Origin: Treponema sp.
GTDB taxonomy: Bacteria; Spirochaetota; Spirochaetia; Treponematales; Breznakiellaceae
Direction: 5' to 3'
NCBI GenBank assembly: GCA_031267115.1
Contig: JAIRZS010000144.1
Span: 1-11,854 of the forward strand
Length of the DNA: 11,854 bases
The stretch's first letter is position 1, and each line of letters opens with the position of its first letter. Made by a program: the position numbers and the translations under genes. A model generated the notes under the pieces. It was given only the letters and a program-made list of their open reading frames with translations, had not been told where the DNA came from and searched no databases. Shown here one piece after another: positions 1 to 5,858 of the stretch.

Positions 1-60
1 GCGAAGTCGGGCATTAATACAGGTTTTTACCGCAAAGTCGAAAAAGTAAAAGAAGTATAA
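1..60 (+). CDS. 3' end of an unidentified gene (partial)
   Basis: Frame 1 is open from the first base to a TAA at 58-60 and gives 19 residues ending FYRKVEKVKEV. The Lys/Glu/Val-rich composition and ordinary codons look like a protein C-terminus. A strong intrinsic terminator on the same strand begins 38 bases after the stop, as expected for the end of a transcription unit. The product cannot be named from so short a tail. A related stretch (TTTACTGCAAAGTCGA at 244-259) recurs downstream, so this end may have been duplicated. The alternative is that the open frame is chance; 19 codons is weak evidence alone. Confidence 0.4.
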   Translation, partial: AKSGINTGFYRKVEKVKEV

Positions 61-97
61 GAAGCAAGGGAAGAAGGGGAAGAAGTTGGAGCACGGG

Positions 98-128
98 CCG
101 TCCGGGAAGCAAGCCGGGCGGTTTTTTT
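98..128 (+). terminator. intrinsic terminator of the upstream gene
   Basis: CCGTCCGG at 98-105 pairs with CCGGGCGG at 114-121, an 8-bp stem with one G-T wobble. An 8-base loop separates the arms, and seven T residues follow at 122-128. This is a textbook Rho-independent terminator 38 bases after the partial gene's stop. Confidence 0.8.
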
Positions 129-146
129 GTCCGTGATGCTGGGGGC

Positions 147-190
147 GGGGTCAGACCCCCCTTTTGAGTGAAAGAGTAGGGTCTGACCCC
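147..190. repeat. 44-bp GGGGTCAGACCC palindrome, copy 1
   Basis: A perfect 12-bp inverted repeat, GGGGTCAGACCC at 147-158 and GGGTCTGACCCC at 179-190, flanks a 20-base spacer. A second copy lies at 290-333 and matches at 42 of 44 positions. The differences are C158/T301 and A178/G321. I recall GGGGTCAGACCCC-type palindromes scattered through many bacterial genomes, sometimes near REP-associated Y1 transposases; no transposase is visible here. Confidence 0.85.
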
Positions 191-210
191 TGCTTTTGAA
201 TGAAGGGAGG

Positions 211-241
211 GCCGTCCGGGGAGCAAGCCAAACGGCTTTTT
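211..241 (+). terminator. degenerate second terminator-like hairpin
   Basis: GCCGT at 211-215 pairs with ACGGC at 232-236 and is followed by five T residues at 237-241. The upstream arm and loop repeat those of the 98-128 terminator: GGGCCGTCCGGG occurs at 95-106 and again at 209-220, and AGCAAGCC lies in both loops. The closing arm differs (ACGGC rather than CCGGGCGG), so this looks like a diverged duplicate with a rearranged, weaker stem. Confidence 0.45.
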
Positions 242-289
242 GTTTTACTGCAAAGTCGAGACCGTAAACAGCGGCATCCATGACGCGGC

Positions 290-333
290 GGGGTCAGACC
301 TCCCTTTTGAGTGAAAGAGTGGGGTCTGACCCC
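290..333. repeat. 44-bp GGGGTCAGACC palindrome, copy 2
   Basis: GGGGTCAGACC at 290-300 and GGTCTGACCCC at 323-333 form a perfect 11-bp inverted repeat. The spacer is also nearly identical to that of copy 1, so the whole 44-bp unit was copied rather than only its arms. The last three bases overlap the terminal repeat of the next element at 331. Confidence 0.85.
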
Positions 334-566
334 AGGGTTCCCGCATTTACTTTCGTTGAGGGAAACGGAGCCGCCCAAAGGGCGGAAAACCCCCTGGGGC
401 GCAAGGGATAGGAGGGGCGCGGAGCGTTCCCGAAGCGTGGCAGCCGGAGGCTGCCTTAGCTGAGGGAATGGAGCGAAGCGGAACCCCGGATAGCACGGTT
501 TTTTGCGGTGAAACCGCAAAAAATGCGCAAAAAACGAATGAAAAAAGTAAATGCAACCGCCCTGGG
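331..566. repeat. 236-bp GC-rich palindromic element (family copy A)
   Basis: The element is bounded by an imperfect 23-bp inverted repeat. CCCAGGG (331-337) pairs with CCCTGGG (560-566), and GCATTTACTTT (343-353) pairs with AAAGTAAATGC (544-554); five unmatched bases separate the two blocks on each side. Inside are three short-loop hairpins: CCGCCC/GGGCGG at 371-385 with loop AAA, GCAGCC/GGCTGC at 440-454 with loop GGA, and an 11-bp stem at 499-523 with loop GAA. Two sequence blocks, 399-417 and 478-500, recur near the right end of the window. No open reading frame inside looks like a protein. It resembles a MITE or an intergenic palindromic repeat family; which one is not decided here. Confidence 0.7.
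499..523. other. 11-bp GAA-loop hairpin inside copy A
   Basis: TTTTTTGCGGT at 499-509 and ACCGCAAAAAA at 513-523 pair perfectly around the triloop GAA. ATGCGC follows, its first A being the last stem base. The counterpart at 11778-11800 keeps the GAA loop and the ATGCGC tail but has a different stem sequence. On its own the A/T-rich outer stem could also act as a terminator in either direction. Confidence 0.75.
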
Positions 567-646
567 TAAGGCCCCTCCCCGTTGCCCCGCCTTCTGCCCC
601 GAAAGCAGGGCGAGCGCATTAAAAAATTTCTATGAGCTAACCCTTC

Positions 647-665
647 CCGGCAGGGCCGGTTTTTT
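647..665 (+). terminator. intrinsic terminator upstream of the ATPase operon
   Basis: CCGGC at 647-651 pairs with GCCGG at 655-659 around the loop AGG, and six T residues follow at 660-665. It would stop any transcript entering from the left before the ATPase promoter region. The sequence between 567 and 646 shows no gene or recognisable RNA. Confidence 0.65.
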
Positions 666-679
666 ATGAAAAAATACGG

Positions 680-700
680 AAAAGATTTGAAATCTTTTTT
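680..700. terminator. AT-rich dyad, possible bidirectional terminator
   Basis: AAAAGATTT at 680-688 and AAATCTTTT at 690-698 are perfect inverted repeats about G689, and two further T residues follow. It can fold as an 8-bp stem with loop TGA. The A-run on one side and T-run on the other could terminate transcription in either direction. It could instead be a protein-binding dyad upstream of the promoters. Confidence 0.4.
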
Positions 701-754
701 GCTATCGGTTATCATTTCATTTGTAACTGTTGGAAATATATATTTTTTGAACGA

Positions 755-785
755 TTGACTGTATGATAGTGCATGATAGTATAAA
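755..785 (+). promoter_or_regulatory. candidate distal promoter with a 10-bp direct repeat
   Basis: TTGACT at 755-760 matches five of six bases of the -35 consensus. Possible -10 boxes are TAGTAT at 777-782 (16-bp spacing) and TATAAA at 780-785 (19-bp spacing); neither combination is ideal. ATGATAGT occurs at 763-770 and again at 773-780, exactly one helical turn apart and overlapping the promoter, as an activator or repressor site might. This promoter would give a leader of roughly 100 bases. Confidence 0.4.
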
Positions 786-843
786 ATGTTGTCTTCTATA
801 TTTGTATACAGAAAGAATACAATAAAAATTCTCGCGGATAATA

Positions 844-871
844 TTGGCGATATCAGAGAGAAAGATATAAT
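844..871 (+). promoter_or_regulatory. candidate proximal promoter of the V-ATPase operon
   Basis: TATAAT at 866-871 is a perfect -10 box. TTGGCG at 844-849 is a four-of-six -35 box with 16-bp spacing. Transcription would begin near 878 and leave a leader of about 15 bases that still contains the AGAGGAG ribosome site at 883-889. Between the two promoters, TTGTAT (802-807) and ATACAA (817-822) form a weak 6-bp inverted repeat. Confidence 0.5.
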
Positions 872-892
872 ATAGATAAATAAGAGGAGCCT

Positions 893-1504
893 ATGGAAAT
901 CCAGTTGCAGGAACTTATTGAAAAGATAAAAAAGGACGGCATTGAAGCCGCGTCTACGGAAGCTTCGCGGCTTAAAACCCAGGCGGAAGCCGAGGCCGGG
1001 CGCGTTCTGGAAGACGCCCGGAAGGAAGCGGAGGCTATTGTGGCCAAGGCAAAGGCCGACGCCGAGCGTTTCGAGAAGGCCGGTATCGCGTCGGTAGGGC
1101 AGGCTTCCAGAAACCTGGTGCTTGCCTTTAAGGGCGAGATCCAGGCTGTGCTGGACAGGCTTGTGGCCCAGGAGCTTGCCGCGTCTTATAGCGATGACGC
1201 GCTCAAGGCGGCCCTGCCGGATATTATCAAAGGCTGGGCCAAGGGGGCCGAATCCCTGTCCGTTATACTTCCCGAACCTTCGCTTAAGAAACTCGAGGCT
1301 TTCTTTCAGGGAAAGCTCTCTTCCGAGCTGAAAAACGGCCTGGAATTGAAATCGGACCGGAATCTGGGCGCCGGTTTTCTGATTGCCAGCAAGGACGGCT
1401 CCGCCTATTATGATTTTTCCGCCGAATCGGTGGCGGAACTCCTTTCAGCCTATCTTAACCCCCGGCTTGCGGAGATCCTCCAGGCCCAGGCGAAAGGAAT
1501 ATAA
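893..1504 (+). CDS. atpE: V-type ATP synthase subunit E (peripheral stalk)
   Basis: This 203-residue protein matches subunit E in length and build. Residues 1 to about 65 form a charged, Ala/Glu/Lys-rich coiled-coil helix (repeats such as AEAEAGRVLEDARKEAEA). A globular C-terminal half ends with an amphipathic helix (VAELLSAYLNPRLAEIL). Subunit E is a cytoplasmic peripheral-stalk protein that ties the A/B catalytic head to the membrane subunit I so that the head does not turn with the rotor. The ATG at 893 has an AGAGGAG ribosome site directly upstream, and no earlier in-frame start is better placed. It is the first gene of the operon, and the next begins three bases after its stop. A partner subunit G, which usually pairs with E, is not encoded here. 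The name rests on the fold pattern plus the neighbouring genes; sequence conservation in this family is low. Confidence 0.92.
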   Translation: MEIQLQELIEKIKKDGIEAASTEASRLKTQAEAEAGRVLEDARKEAEAIVAKAKADAERFEKAGIASVGQASRNLVLAFKGEIQAVLDRLVAQELAASYSDDALKAALPDIIKGWAKGAESLSVILPEPSLKKLEAFFQGKLSSELKNGLELKSDRNLGAGFLIASKDGSAYYDFSAESVAELLSAYLNPRLAEILQAQAKGI

Positions 1505-1507
1505 GAA

Positions 1508-2119
1508 GTGGGTTCCTATTACTATCTGGCGGCCCAGCTTCCCGACCTTGTCTTCGGGCAGGGCGCCCCTATGAGTTCCGCCGCTTTTCGGGATCTGGTA
1601 CAGAGGCTTCTTGGCAAAAAAGATTCCGATATGCTGGACAGGCTCAGCCTTGATCCCGCCGATCCGCTCTCCGATCCTTCGCGGCCGGCCTACGAGCAGA
1701 ATGCCGCGCCGTCGGGGTGCGGCTTTATCGACGATTGGCGGGAATGGGAGCGTTCCCTCAGGCTCAATCTGGCGCGGAACCGGGCTTTGCATCTCAAAAG
1801 GGAAGGCGACGCCCCGGTGGATCCGCCCGCGCACCCTTCGGACGCGGCGGCTGCCGCGCTGAAAGCGGGAATGTCCGACGAATCCCCGCTTGAGACGGAG
1901 TTTTTCCTTGACCGGGCCAGGTGGAACGCCATTGATCATTTGCAGGGGATTACTTATTTCAGCAGAAACACAATTTACGCCTATTATCTCAAACTGCTCC
2001 TTTTGGAGCGGCGTAAATCGTTCGATACGGAAGCGGGATTTGCGGAATACAAATCGCTTTACGCTTCCATTCTGGAACGCGCGCAGCCGGGTATCTTACC
2101 CGCAGGAGAAGCTAAATGA
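1508..2119 (+). CDS. DUF2764 family protein of V-ATPase operons
   Basis: A 203-residue soluble protein with no signal peptide or membrane segment. The N-terminus SYYYLAAQLPDLVFG is the pattern I recall for DUF2764 proteins, which sit between E and A in treponemal and chlamydial V-ATPase operons. The start is GTG at 1508, with AAAGGAA (1493-1499) as ribosome site inside the end of atpE. The C-terminal helix FSRNTIYAYYLKLLLLERR resembles the helices of V-type subunit C, where an aliphatic Tyr/Leu-rich face precedes an Arg. Its operon position is where Thermus-type operons carry subunit C. I infer that it may be a shortened C-like coupler between shaft and K ring, about two thirds of the usual length of roughly 320 residues. 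This has not been shown. Its stop overlaps the atpA start as ATGA, so translation is probably coupled. Confidence 0.8.
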   Translation: MGSYYYLAAQLPDLVFGQGAPMSSAAFRDLVQRLLGKKDSDMLDRLSLDPADPLSDPSRPAYEQNAAPSGCGFIDDWREWERSLRLNLARNRALHLKREGDAPVDPPAHPSDAAAAALKAGMSDESPLETEFFLDRARWNAIDHLQGITYFSRNTIYAYYLKLLLLERRKSFDTEAGFAEYKSLYASILERAQPGILPAGEAK

Positions 2120-3873
2120 CCGGAACAAAAGGCAGTGTGGTAGCCGTAAACGGCAATATGGTGAGTGTCCGCTTTGACGGCGACGTGTCCATGAACGAAG
2201 TGGGCTATGTTAAAGTCGCGGACAAGCGGCTCAAAAGCGAAGTCATCCGCATCAGGGGCGATATTTCCCAGCTCCAGGTTTTTGAAATAACCAGGGGAAT
2301 CACTGTCGGGGACGAGGTGGAGTATACCGGCGACATGCTGGCGGTGGAAGTGGGGCCGGGCCTCCTGGGCCAGGTGTACGACGGGCTCCAGAACCCGCTG
2401 CCCCAGCTTGCAGAAGCCGCCGGCTACTTTCTGGAACGGGGCGTCTACCTTGACGCCCTGCCCGACAAGGCCTGGGATTTTACCCCGGCTGCCAAGGCGG
2501 GCGACAAGGTGGAAAGGGCGGACACCCTTGGCACGGTCCCGGAAGGCGCCTTTAAGCACCGGATCATGGTTCCTTTCGGGCTTTACGGGACCTATACGGT
2601 TTCCTCGATAAAAGAAGCCGGTTCCTACAAGCTCAGGGACACTGTCGCCGAATTGACCGACGACAAGGGCAATACGATCCCGGTTTCGCTTTCTTTCCGC
2701 TGGCCTGTCAAGCGGCCTGTGGACTGTTATGAGGAACGGCTTAAACCTACGGAGCCGATGGTTACCCGCGTCCGGCTTATCGATACCTTTTTCCCGGTAG
2801 CCCGCGGCGGCACCTACTGTATTCCCGGGCCTTTCGGCGCGGGCAAGACTGTTTTGCAGCAGATCACGAGCCGCCACGCCGATGTCGATATCGTAATCCT
2901 GGCCGCCTGCGGCGAGCGCGCGGGCGAGGTTGTGGAAACCCTGAAAGAATTCCCGGAGTTGACCGACCCCAAGACCGGCCGCTCCCTTATGGAAAGGACG
3001 GTAATTATCTGCAACACCTCTTCCATGCCCGTCGCGGCCAGCGAGGCTTCGGTGTATACCGCGGTGACCCTTGCCGAGTATTACCGGCAGATGGGCCTCA
3101 ACGTGCTGCTCCTCGCGGACTCCACAAGCCGCTGGGCCCAGGCTATGCGCGAAATGTCGGGCCGCCTGGAAGAGATACCCGGCGAGGAGGCGTTCCCGGC
3201 CTACCTTGAATCCACCATAGCCAGTTTTTACGAAAGGGCCGGCATAGTGCGGCTCAGGGACGGCAGCATCGGTTCGGTTACCATTGGCGGCACGGTGTCC
3301 CCGGCGGGCGGCAACTTCGAGGAGCCGGTTACCCAGGCTACCCTGAAGGTAGTGGGCGCTTTCCACGGCCTTTCCCGCGAGCGTTCGGACGCCCGCAAAT
3401 TCCCGGCCATCCACCCCCTGGACTCCTGGTCCAAGTACGCGGGCATCATCTCTCCGGAAAAAGTCGCGTACGCGCACGGCTTTATGAGGCGCGGCACCGA
3501 GGTTGAGCAGATGATGAAGGTTGTCGGCGAGGAGGGGACCAGCATAGACGACTATGTTATCTACCTTAAAGGCGAGCTTATCGATTCGGTGTACTTCCAG
3601 CAGAATTCTTTCGATCTGGTGGACGCGGCGGTAAGCCCGGAAAGGCAGGAGCATGTTTTTGACATACTGCTGGGCATCATAGCGTCGAAATTCAGTTTTT
3701 CGGACAAGAACGAGGCGAGGAACTGGTTTAACCGGCTCAGGCAGCGCTTTCTTGACTATAACGGCTCGGAATGGCAGAGCGAGCGTTTTAAGAAAGCGGA
3801 AAAAGGACTGAAAGACGCGGTAAGCGCGAAAGCCGAGGGACAGGACCCGGCGGCGCAAAAAATCATTGTCTAG
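2116..3873 (+). CDS. atpA: V-type ATP synthase catalytic subunit A
   Basis: This 585-residue protein has the usual length of V-type A subunits. An N-terminal beta-barrel (about 1-70) is followed by the bulge region specific to V-type A (about 110-190) and then the nucleotide-binding domain. The Walker A loop GPFGAGKT is at 238-245, with K244 and T245 binding phosphate and Mg2+. CGERAGE at 265-271 holds the catalytic glutamate E267. LLLADSTSR ends at R339 and includes the Walker B aspartate D335. The C-terminal part is helical. It hydrolyses or makes ATP at the A/B interface in the cytoplasm. The ATG at 2116 overlaps the previous stop, with AGGAG at 2104-2108 seven bases upstream. All active-site residues I can check are present, so the enzyme should be functional. 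Confidence 0.98.
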   Translation: MTGTKGSVVAVNGNMVSVRFDGDVSMNEVGYVKVADKRLKSEVIRIRGDISQLQVFEITRGITVGDEVEYTGDMLAVEVGPGLLGQVYDGLQNPLPQLAEAAGYFLERGVYLDALPDKAWDFTPAAKAGDKVERADTLGTVPEGAFKHRIMVPFGLYGTYTVSSIKEAGSYKLRDTVAELTDDKGNTIPVSLSFRWPVKRPVDCYEERLKPTEPMVTRVRLIDTFFPVARGGTYCIPGPFGAGKTVLQQITSRHADVDIVILAACGERAGEVVETLKEFPELTDPKTGRSLMERTVIICNTSSMPVAASEASVYTAVTLAEYYRQMGLNVLLLADSTSRWAQAMREMSGRLEEIPGEEAFPAYLESTIASFYERAGIVRLRDGSIGSVTIGGTVSPAGGNFEEPVTQATLKVVGAFHGLSRERSDARKFPAIHPLDSWSKYAGIISPEKVAYAHGFMRRGTEVEQMMKVVGEEGTSIDDYVIYLKGELIDSVYFQQNSFDLVDAAVSPERQEHVFDILLGIIASKFSFSDKNEARNWFNRLRQRFLDYNGSEWQSERFKKAEKGLKDAVSAKAEGQDPAAQKIIV

Positions 3874-3878
3874 AAAGC

Positions 3879-3883
3879 AGGTG
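3879..3883 (+). promoter_or_regulatory. ribosome site that sets the atpB start
   Basis: AGGTG lies 6 bases before the ATG at 3890 and only 3 bases before the ATG at 3887. This favours 3890. An in-frame TTG at 3866 inside atpA has no comparable site. Confidence 0.55.
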
Positions 3884-3889
3884 CGAATG

Positions 3890-5200
3890 ATGAAAAAAGT
3901 ATACAGCAAGATTGAATCGATTACCGGAAGCGTTATAACGGTCAGGGCCGACGGCGTCCGTTACGGGGACCTCGCGGAAGTGGACACCGTTTTCGGCACC
4001 TCCCTCGCGGAGGTAAACCGGCTGGAAGGCGGCCTTGTGTCCCTCCAGGTATTCGCCGGGGGCCGCGGTATTTCAACGGGCGATACGGTACGTTTCCTAG
4101 GCTACCCCATGCGGGTTTCCTTTTCGGACAACCTTATGGGCCGGGTGTTTTCCGGTTCCGGCGATCCCCGCGACAAGGGGCCGGCGCTCCGCGAGAACCT
4201 TATCCCCATAGGCGGGCCTTCGGTTAATCCCTCGCAGCGTATTATTCCCCGCAAGATGATCCGCACCGGCATCCCCATGATCGACCTTTTTAACACCCTG
4301 GTCGTTTCCCAGAAACTGCCGATCTTCTCCGTGTCCGGGGAGCCTTACAACGACCTTCTGGCCCGTATTGCCATGCAGGCCGAGGTTGACGTTATCGTTC
4401 TGGGCGGCATGGGCTTGAAATACGACGACTATCTCTTTTTTAAGGACACTCTGGAAGAAGGGGGCGCCCTTTCCAGGACGGTGATGTTTGTGCATACCGC
4501 TTCGGACCCGACGGTGGAATGCCTTATGATCCCCGATATGTCGCTGGCCGTGGCGGAAAAGTTCGCCCTTGGCGGCAAGGACGTGCTGGTACTGCTCACC
4601 GACATGACAAACTTCGCCGACGCGATGAAGGAAATCTCGATTATCCAGGAACAGGTCCCCTCCAACCGCGGCTATCCCGGCGACCTCTATTCGCAGCTTG
4701 CGAGCCGGTACGAAAAGGCGGTAGACTTCGAGACTGCCGGCAGCATTACTATACTTGGCGTTACTACCATGCCCGGCGACGACGTTACCCACCCGGTGCC
4801 GGACAATACGGGGTACATCACCGAGGGCCAGTACTACCTGAAGAACGGCCGCATAGAGCCTTTCGGCTCGCTTTCCCGCCTGAAACAGCAGGTAAACGGC
4901 AAGACCCGGCCGGATCACCGGACGCTCATGGACGGCATGATCAAACTTTACTCGGCCTATAAGGATACGCTTGAAAAAAAGGCTATGGGCTTTATCATGT
5001 CCGCCTGGGACGGCAAGCTGTTGAAATACGGGGCCAAATTCGAAAAGGAAATGATGGACCTTTCGGTAAATATACCCCTGGAAAGGGCGCTGGACCTGGG
5101 CTGGGAAATCCTGGCCGATTGTTTCATCCCCGAGGAAACCGGCCTGCGTACGGAACTTATTGAAAAATTCTGGCCCAGAGAGCGGGAGCGCGCGGATTGA
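3890..5200 (+). CDS. atpB: V-type ATP synthase regulatory subunit B
   Basis: With the ATG at 3890 the product has 436 residues, close to the 430-460 usual for V-type B. It begins MKKVYSKIESITGSVITVRA, which places the first beta-strand at the expected distance. In-frame starts also exist at 3887 (ATG) and 3866 (TTG, overlapping atpA), but the ribosome site fits 3890 best. The P-loop position carries SVSGEPYN (147-154) instead of GxxxxGKT, as expected for the non-catalytic subunit. The segment VPSNRGYPGDLYSQLA (from 256) is a V-type B signature lying at the A/B interface. Subunit B alternates with A in the hexameric head. Only 16 bases separate this start from the atpA stop. A 43-base gap follows before atpD. 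Confidence 0.97.
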   Translation: MKKVYSKIESITGSVITVRADGVRYGDLAEVDTVFGTSLAEVNRLEGGLVSLQVFAGGRGISTGDTVRFLGYPMRVSFSDNLMGRVFSGSGDPRDKGPALRENLIPIGGPSVNPSQRIIPRKMIRTGIPMIDLFNTLVVSQKLPIFSVSGEPYNDLLARIAMQAEVDVIVLGGMGLKYDDYLFFKDTLEEGGALSRTVMFVHTASDPTVECLMIPDMSLAVAEKFALGGKDVLVLLTDMTNFADAMKEISIIQEQVPSNRGYPGDLYSQLASRYEKAVDFETAGSITILGVTTMPGDDVTHPVPDNTGYITEGQYYLKNGRIEPFGSLSRLKQQVNGKTRPDHRTLMDGMIKLYSAYKDTLEKKAMGFIMSAWDGKLLKYGAKFEKEMMDLSVNIPLERALDLGWEILADCFIPEETGLRTELIEKFWPRERERAD

Positions 5201-5243
5201 AATGCCCCCGGACAGCAGCGGGAAAGAGTGAGGATTTGGCGTA

Positions 5244-5858
5244 ATGGCAAAAATCAAGCTGACTAAAAACGAACTAAAAAAGCAGAAAGACTCCCTGAAG
5301 ATGTACCAGCGTTATCTGCCTACCCTGATGCTGAAAAAGCAGCAGCTGCAGGGCGAAATACGGACTACGGAACTGCGGATAAAGGAGCTTAGGGAACAGC
5401 GGGAACTGCTGGACGAGTCTTTTAAAAAGTGGGCGGGGGTCTTTGGGGAGAAGGGCTTTTTTACCCCGGATCTGCTCAGCATTACCCGTATAACGACCGC
5501 CCAGGGGAATATCGCCGGCGTGCCTATCCCTATTTTTGAGGGCGCGGAATTCGAGGTTTCCCCTTACGACCTTGCCCGCACACCCCCCTGGCTTGACCGG
5601 GCGGTGGAGAATCTTAAACAGGCCTTCCTCGTGGACCTGGAAACCGGGGTAGTTGAGGAACAGCGCCGGAGGCTGGATCACGAGCTGCGGATCACCACCC
5701 AGCGGGTCAACCTCTTTGAAAAGATAAAGATTCCGGAAACAAGGACCAGCATAAAAAAGATAGGCGTGTATTTGGGCGATCAGCAGACTTCCGCAGTGGT
5801 CCGGGGGAAGATCGCCAAGCGCGGCCTGGCCAGGGCGGCTGCGGGAGGCGGCGAATGA
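5244..5858 (+). CDS. atpD: V-type ATP synthase subunit D (central rotor shaft)
   Basis: A 204-residue protein of typical subunit D length. It begins KIKLTKNELKKQKDSLK, matching the family pattern of a Lys-rich start leading into a long helix (about 5-70). A short central region (about 75-120) follows, then a second long helix (about 125-180) containing QRVNLFEKIKIPE, where family members have RVNALE and an exposed IP. The two helices form the antiparallel coiled coil that turns inside the A/B head. The ATG at 5244 has GAGGA at 5230-5234 as ribosome site. Subunit F, which normally clamps the foot of D, is not encoded in this operon. The stop overlaps the atpI start as ATGA. Confidence 0.96.
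   Translation: MAKIKLTKNELKKQKDSLKMYQRYLPTLMLKKQQLQGEIRTTELRIKELREQRELLDESFKKWAGVFGEKGFFTPDLLSITRITTAQGNIAGVPIPIFEGAEFEVSPYDLARTPPWLDRAVENLKQAFLVDLETGVVEEQRRRLDHELRITTQRVNLFEKIKIPETRTSIKKIGVYLGDQQTSAVVRGKIAKRGLARAAAGGGE

Noticed and set aside
147..333. Possible CRISPR array
   Set aside because: Only two copies, 143 bp apart, with no regular spacers and no cas genes.
567..646. Possible riboswitch or small RNA before the ATPase operon
   Set aside because: It contains a small possible GCCC/GGGC stem, but I recognise no riboswitch class, and a terminator at 647-665 alone is not enough.
151..715. Minus-strand frames through the repeat region
   Set aside because: They translate the palindromes and the element itself (both contain the repeated SFTQKGGLTPP from the 44-bp unit); no protein-like composition or ribosome site.
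2059..3909. 616-codon open frame on the minus strand across atpA
   Set aside because: It is antisense to a gene with intact catalytic motifs. High GC at third positions keeps this frame open, and its product shows no recognisable domain.
4097..5257. 386-codon minus-strand frame across atpB
   Set aside because: Same explanation: the antisense shadow of a clearly coding plus-strand gene.
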